Program-made: the position numbers and the translations under genes
Source: an uncultured Eubacteriaceae bacterium
GTDB taxonomy: Bacteria > Bacillota > Clostridia > Lachnospirales > CAG-274
Length of the DNA stretch: 8,409 nucleotides
NCBI GenBank assembly: GCA_947565475.1
Contig: CANOGI010000086.1
Span: 1-8,409, forward strand
Reading direction: 5' to 3'
Part shown: in pieces, positions 7,901 through 8,409 of the stretch
Position numbering within the stretch: the first letter of the stretch is position 1
Layout of the letters: each line of letters begins with the position of its first letter
Notes under the pieces: model-generated
Database searches by the model: none
Told to the model about the DNA's origin: nothing
The model's input: only the letters and a program-made list of their open reading frames with translations

Positions 7901-8171
7901 TAAGTTCAATAGTACCGCTCACGTCAAAAACAATAATACGCCCTTCCTTTGAAACGGCGTCCACAAAAGAATTTTTGCCTGAGTTATTGAGATTAGTAAC
8001 ATGGTATACCTCAATCGCCCCGCCGTCTTCCAAAACGCCTCTCGCTCCCGGAGAAAACTTTCCTCCGCCCTCCGCCCCTGGAAAAGCGAGGGTTTTGTCT
8101 TCCGCGTAAACCGACACCACAGATGAAAACATTAAAGCCATTATAAAAACAAAGGCAAACAATTTTTTCAT
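4917..8171 (-). CDS. Secreted multi-domain pectate lyase (PL1-like beta-helix)
   Basis: This 1084-residue exported enzyme should cleave pectate (polygalacturonate) by beta-elimination outside the cell. A signal peptide spans 1-23 (cleavage likely after VYA). The catalytic parallel beta-helix runs from about 27 to 455, opening with LAFPGAEGGGKFSPGARG. It contains VFDVSGTIEL, LTILGQTAPGDGITI, IIFDHCSVSWCVDE (158-170, candidate calcium-binding Asp) and HHDSRSPRMDR (229-239), whose arginines match the catalytic Arg region of PL1 enzymes. It closes with NGYTVIEAYINDW. An Ig-like segment (about 470-573) follows, then a beta-sandwich module (about 578-790, DUF1349/concanavalin-like in style), a second jelly-roll-like module (about 801-1005) and a C-terminal domain ending MKAFLWDKNMKPLCE, a form familiar from clostridial secreted carbohydrate enzymes. 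No dockerin, LPXTG or SLH repeat is visible, so attachment would depend on the accessory modules. GGAGG (8184-8180) lies 8 nt before ATG 8171. Catalytic family confident; accessory labels are inferred from fold-like pattern. Confidence 0.92.
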   Translation of the reverse strand: MKKLFAFVFIMALMFSSVVSVYAEDKTLAFPGAEGGGKFSPGARGVLEDGGAIEVYHVTNLNNSGKNSFVDAVSKEGRIIVFDVSGTIELTGTLRINKSNLTILGQTAPGDGITITGGDIVLGDNVKNVIIRYLRVRPSDKNGGEPDGIGGRFNSNIIFDHCSVSWCVDELLTLYAGSSEEGVQGSNLTIQNTIGSESLRMSNHVKGAHGYGAILGGTNSSYLYNLLAHHDSRSPRMDRELQKTEFSDNVIYNWGQTNSAYGAEPYSYSSKTHNPSYLNWIGNYYKYGPSTRESLRYRVFDIAKPEKEGDEMSKFYFYDNYVNGVGTITDYKNNTYVNNYAGAELLTEKLDMGDYSFNSVSSLKAYDYVLNNVGATLPKRDAIDARIINDVKNGSGRVINNADEVGGFIPVNEEHRTFEISGEWLSKYGFDSMNETDIISGGEFNGYTVIEAYINDWTEEQSKIAPTNPNIIVQSPAIAALDNSASGLEINNGEWTVINENEPLNYKATAIAAGNNEVNKMELYDKNKLIASFDGNIIDESISLEPGTHFLTCRAYNTRGEQTQSPSSIVYVKSVSPSGSYSFTEIRESNYKGGYNGKGGASMDEKTGIYTIYGSGRITEKQNDNCGFMYKPVSGDFDLVVRTEEIPKFENQQVSGLMVRSGLDSKASMAMIGDGWWKNGENVHIFSRTEDGATARESYFKDASGKDCDNSAVSYSMPRYMRIQREGNSITLSVSNGGTIWNDNGRQPFTINYTNLPDTMYVGIAVDSAFGISTKEYFAEAKFSRLTLNGESDVDVTDGGVPFNDTRFNNAEWYIPGGSGEKDFSMSPLSGNNGYALLFWGETYRSFKPQNKGVFSAGADFYVKSNKESVNEKAGMRFMLNGVGENEENIKIKSFYAQHSRGFFEDYDNTAVPIPEPEIKTCSDKKFELEKWYNIKITLDYNTGKGSYSFNPYTEYDSANNIYTVGEAICDVEFSFDTSIPVSQLHFQRCGGFEMYLDNVWADAYIDENPIMYIDENGKLTVNKPDVDAVVYIASFDENGVLTDIVTETVAKGETKSFDVTLAGKMKAFLWDKNMKPLCEPFNL

Positions 8172-8268
8172 AAAATTAACCTCCAGTAACGTTAAAATTT
8201 TTATGTATTATTAAAATCATTTTCTTAATCAAGAACACATCTGAAAACTCTCTAAATGTATATATACT

Positions 8269-8305
8269 GGTCAAAACTACTCGAATTTTTGTATAATAAA
8301 AATTC
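8269..8305. repeat. Partial copy of the element A tip motif plus a short palindrome
   Basis: GGTCAAAACTACTCGAA (8269-8285) closely matches both outer tips of element A. It runs into a perfect inverted repeat, GAATTTTT/AAAAATTC (8283-8290 with 8298-8305, 7-nt spacer). The spacer includes TATAAT (8292-8297); with TGGTCA (8268-8273, 18-nt gap) it could act as a weak plus-strand promoter pointing off the right edge. No GCGGCAGA core is visible, so this is either a different element sharing the tip or a truncated copy. Confidence 0.35.
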
Positions 8306-8409
8306 TCGTAACCGACGGTGAAAGTATTAAGGAAATACCGCGCGAAGAGGAAATAAAAAATAATTTTACGAAAAAATGCGCTCCTAACGAAAAAGCGTTT
8401 TCGTCTAAG
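8296..8409 (+). other. Coding-like frame running off the right edge, no start codon
   Basis: The plus-strand frame is open from just after a TGA (8242-8244) to the window end. From 8296 it reads IKILVTDGESIKEIPREEE and on to NEKAFSSK, with purine-rich first codon positions, which is coding-like. No ATG, GTG or TTG occurs in frame and there is no ribosome binding site; the first plausible codon is ATA. The opposite strand is also open here in two frames, which weakens the case. It could be a decayed gene fragment or chance. No family recognised. Confidence 0.18.

Noticed and set aside
7702..8109. Plus-strand open frame of 135 codons opposite the lyase N-terminal region
   Set aside because: Pro/Ser-rich composition mirrors the Gly-rich lyase on the other strand; the lyase motifs there are unmistakable.
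8172..8300. Minus-strand sigma-A promoter for the lyase (e.g. TTGATT at about 8228 with TAATAC)
   Set aside because: The -10 matches poorly and the TTGACC nearby has no -10 at suitable spacing; no candidate was better than expected for AT-rich DNA.

Overview
The window looks like a chromosomal segment of an anaerobic, AT-rich Clostridia species (Lachnospirales/Oscillospirales type, gut or rumen). This rests on three things: the clostridial style of the methyl-accepting protein, the C-terminal module of the pectate lyase, and a PAS sensor whose sequence resembles large signalling proteins I associate with Lachnospiraceae. No database search was possible, so the taxonomic call is inference.

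All three recognisable genes lie on the minus strand. From right to left they are a secreted multi-domain pectate lyase (4917-8171), a membrane chemoreceptor with a dCache-like sensor (2532-4559), and the N-terminal 519 residues of a multi-PAS sensory protein (1-1559) whose output domain is off the left edge. Each has its own ribosome binding site, and the 357-bp and 972-bp gaps argue against one tight operon. A pectin-degrading enzyme next to a chemoreceptor and a cytoplasmic sensor fits a life on plant cell-wall polysaccharide, but a functional link is only suggested.

The 972-bp gap between the chemoreceptor and the PAS gene is the most unusual part. It holds two related palindromic elements in opposite orientation. 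Element B (2364-2526) has a perfect 28-bp stem, a symmetric 19 x 19-nt bubble, a 7-bp apical stem and an 8-nt loop. It starts directly after a perfect consensus sigma-A promoter (TTGACA, 17 nt, TATAAT at 2341-2369) on the plus strand. Transcribed from there, it would give an RNA of about 140-150 nt folded over its whole length, with an overall layout like 6S RNA. Element A (2081-2242, opposite strand) has a longer, less perfect stem but keeps the same bubble motifs and apical hairpin. Its tip motif (GTCAAAC-ACTTGAAAA) recurs near the right edge (8269-8285). The set could be a small-RNA family, a MITE-like repeat family, or a repeat that has acquired a promoter.

Other non-coding signals are an extended -10 promoter about 400 nt upstream of the PAS gene (1971-1999), implying a long leader, and a separate long hairpin (4773-4843) between the lyase and the chemoreceptor. 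The right-hand 238 bp hold the lyase ribosome binding site, the recurring tip motif and a coding-like frame that runs off the edge.
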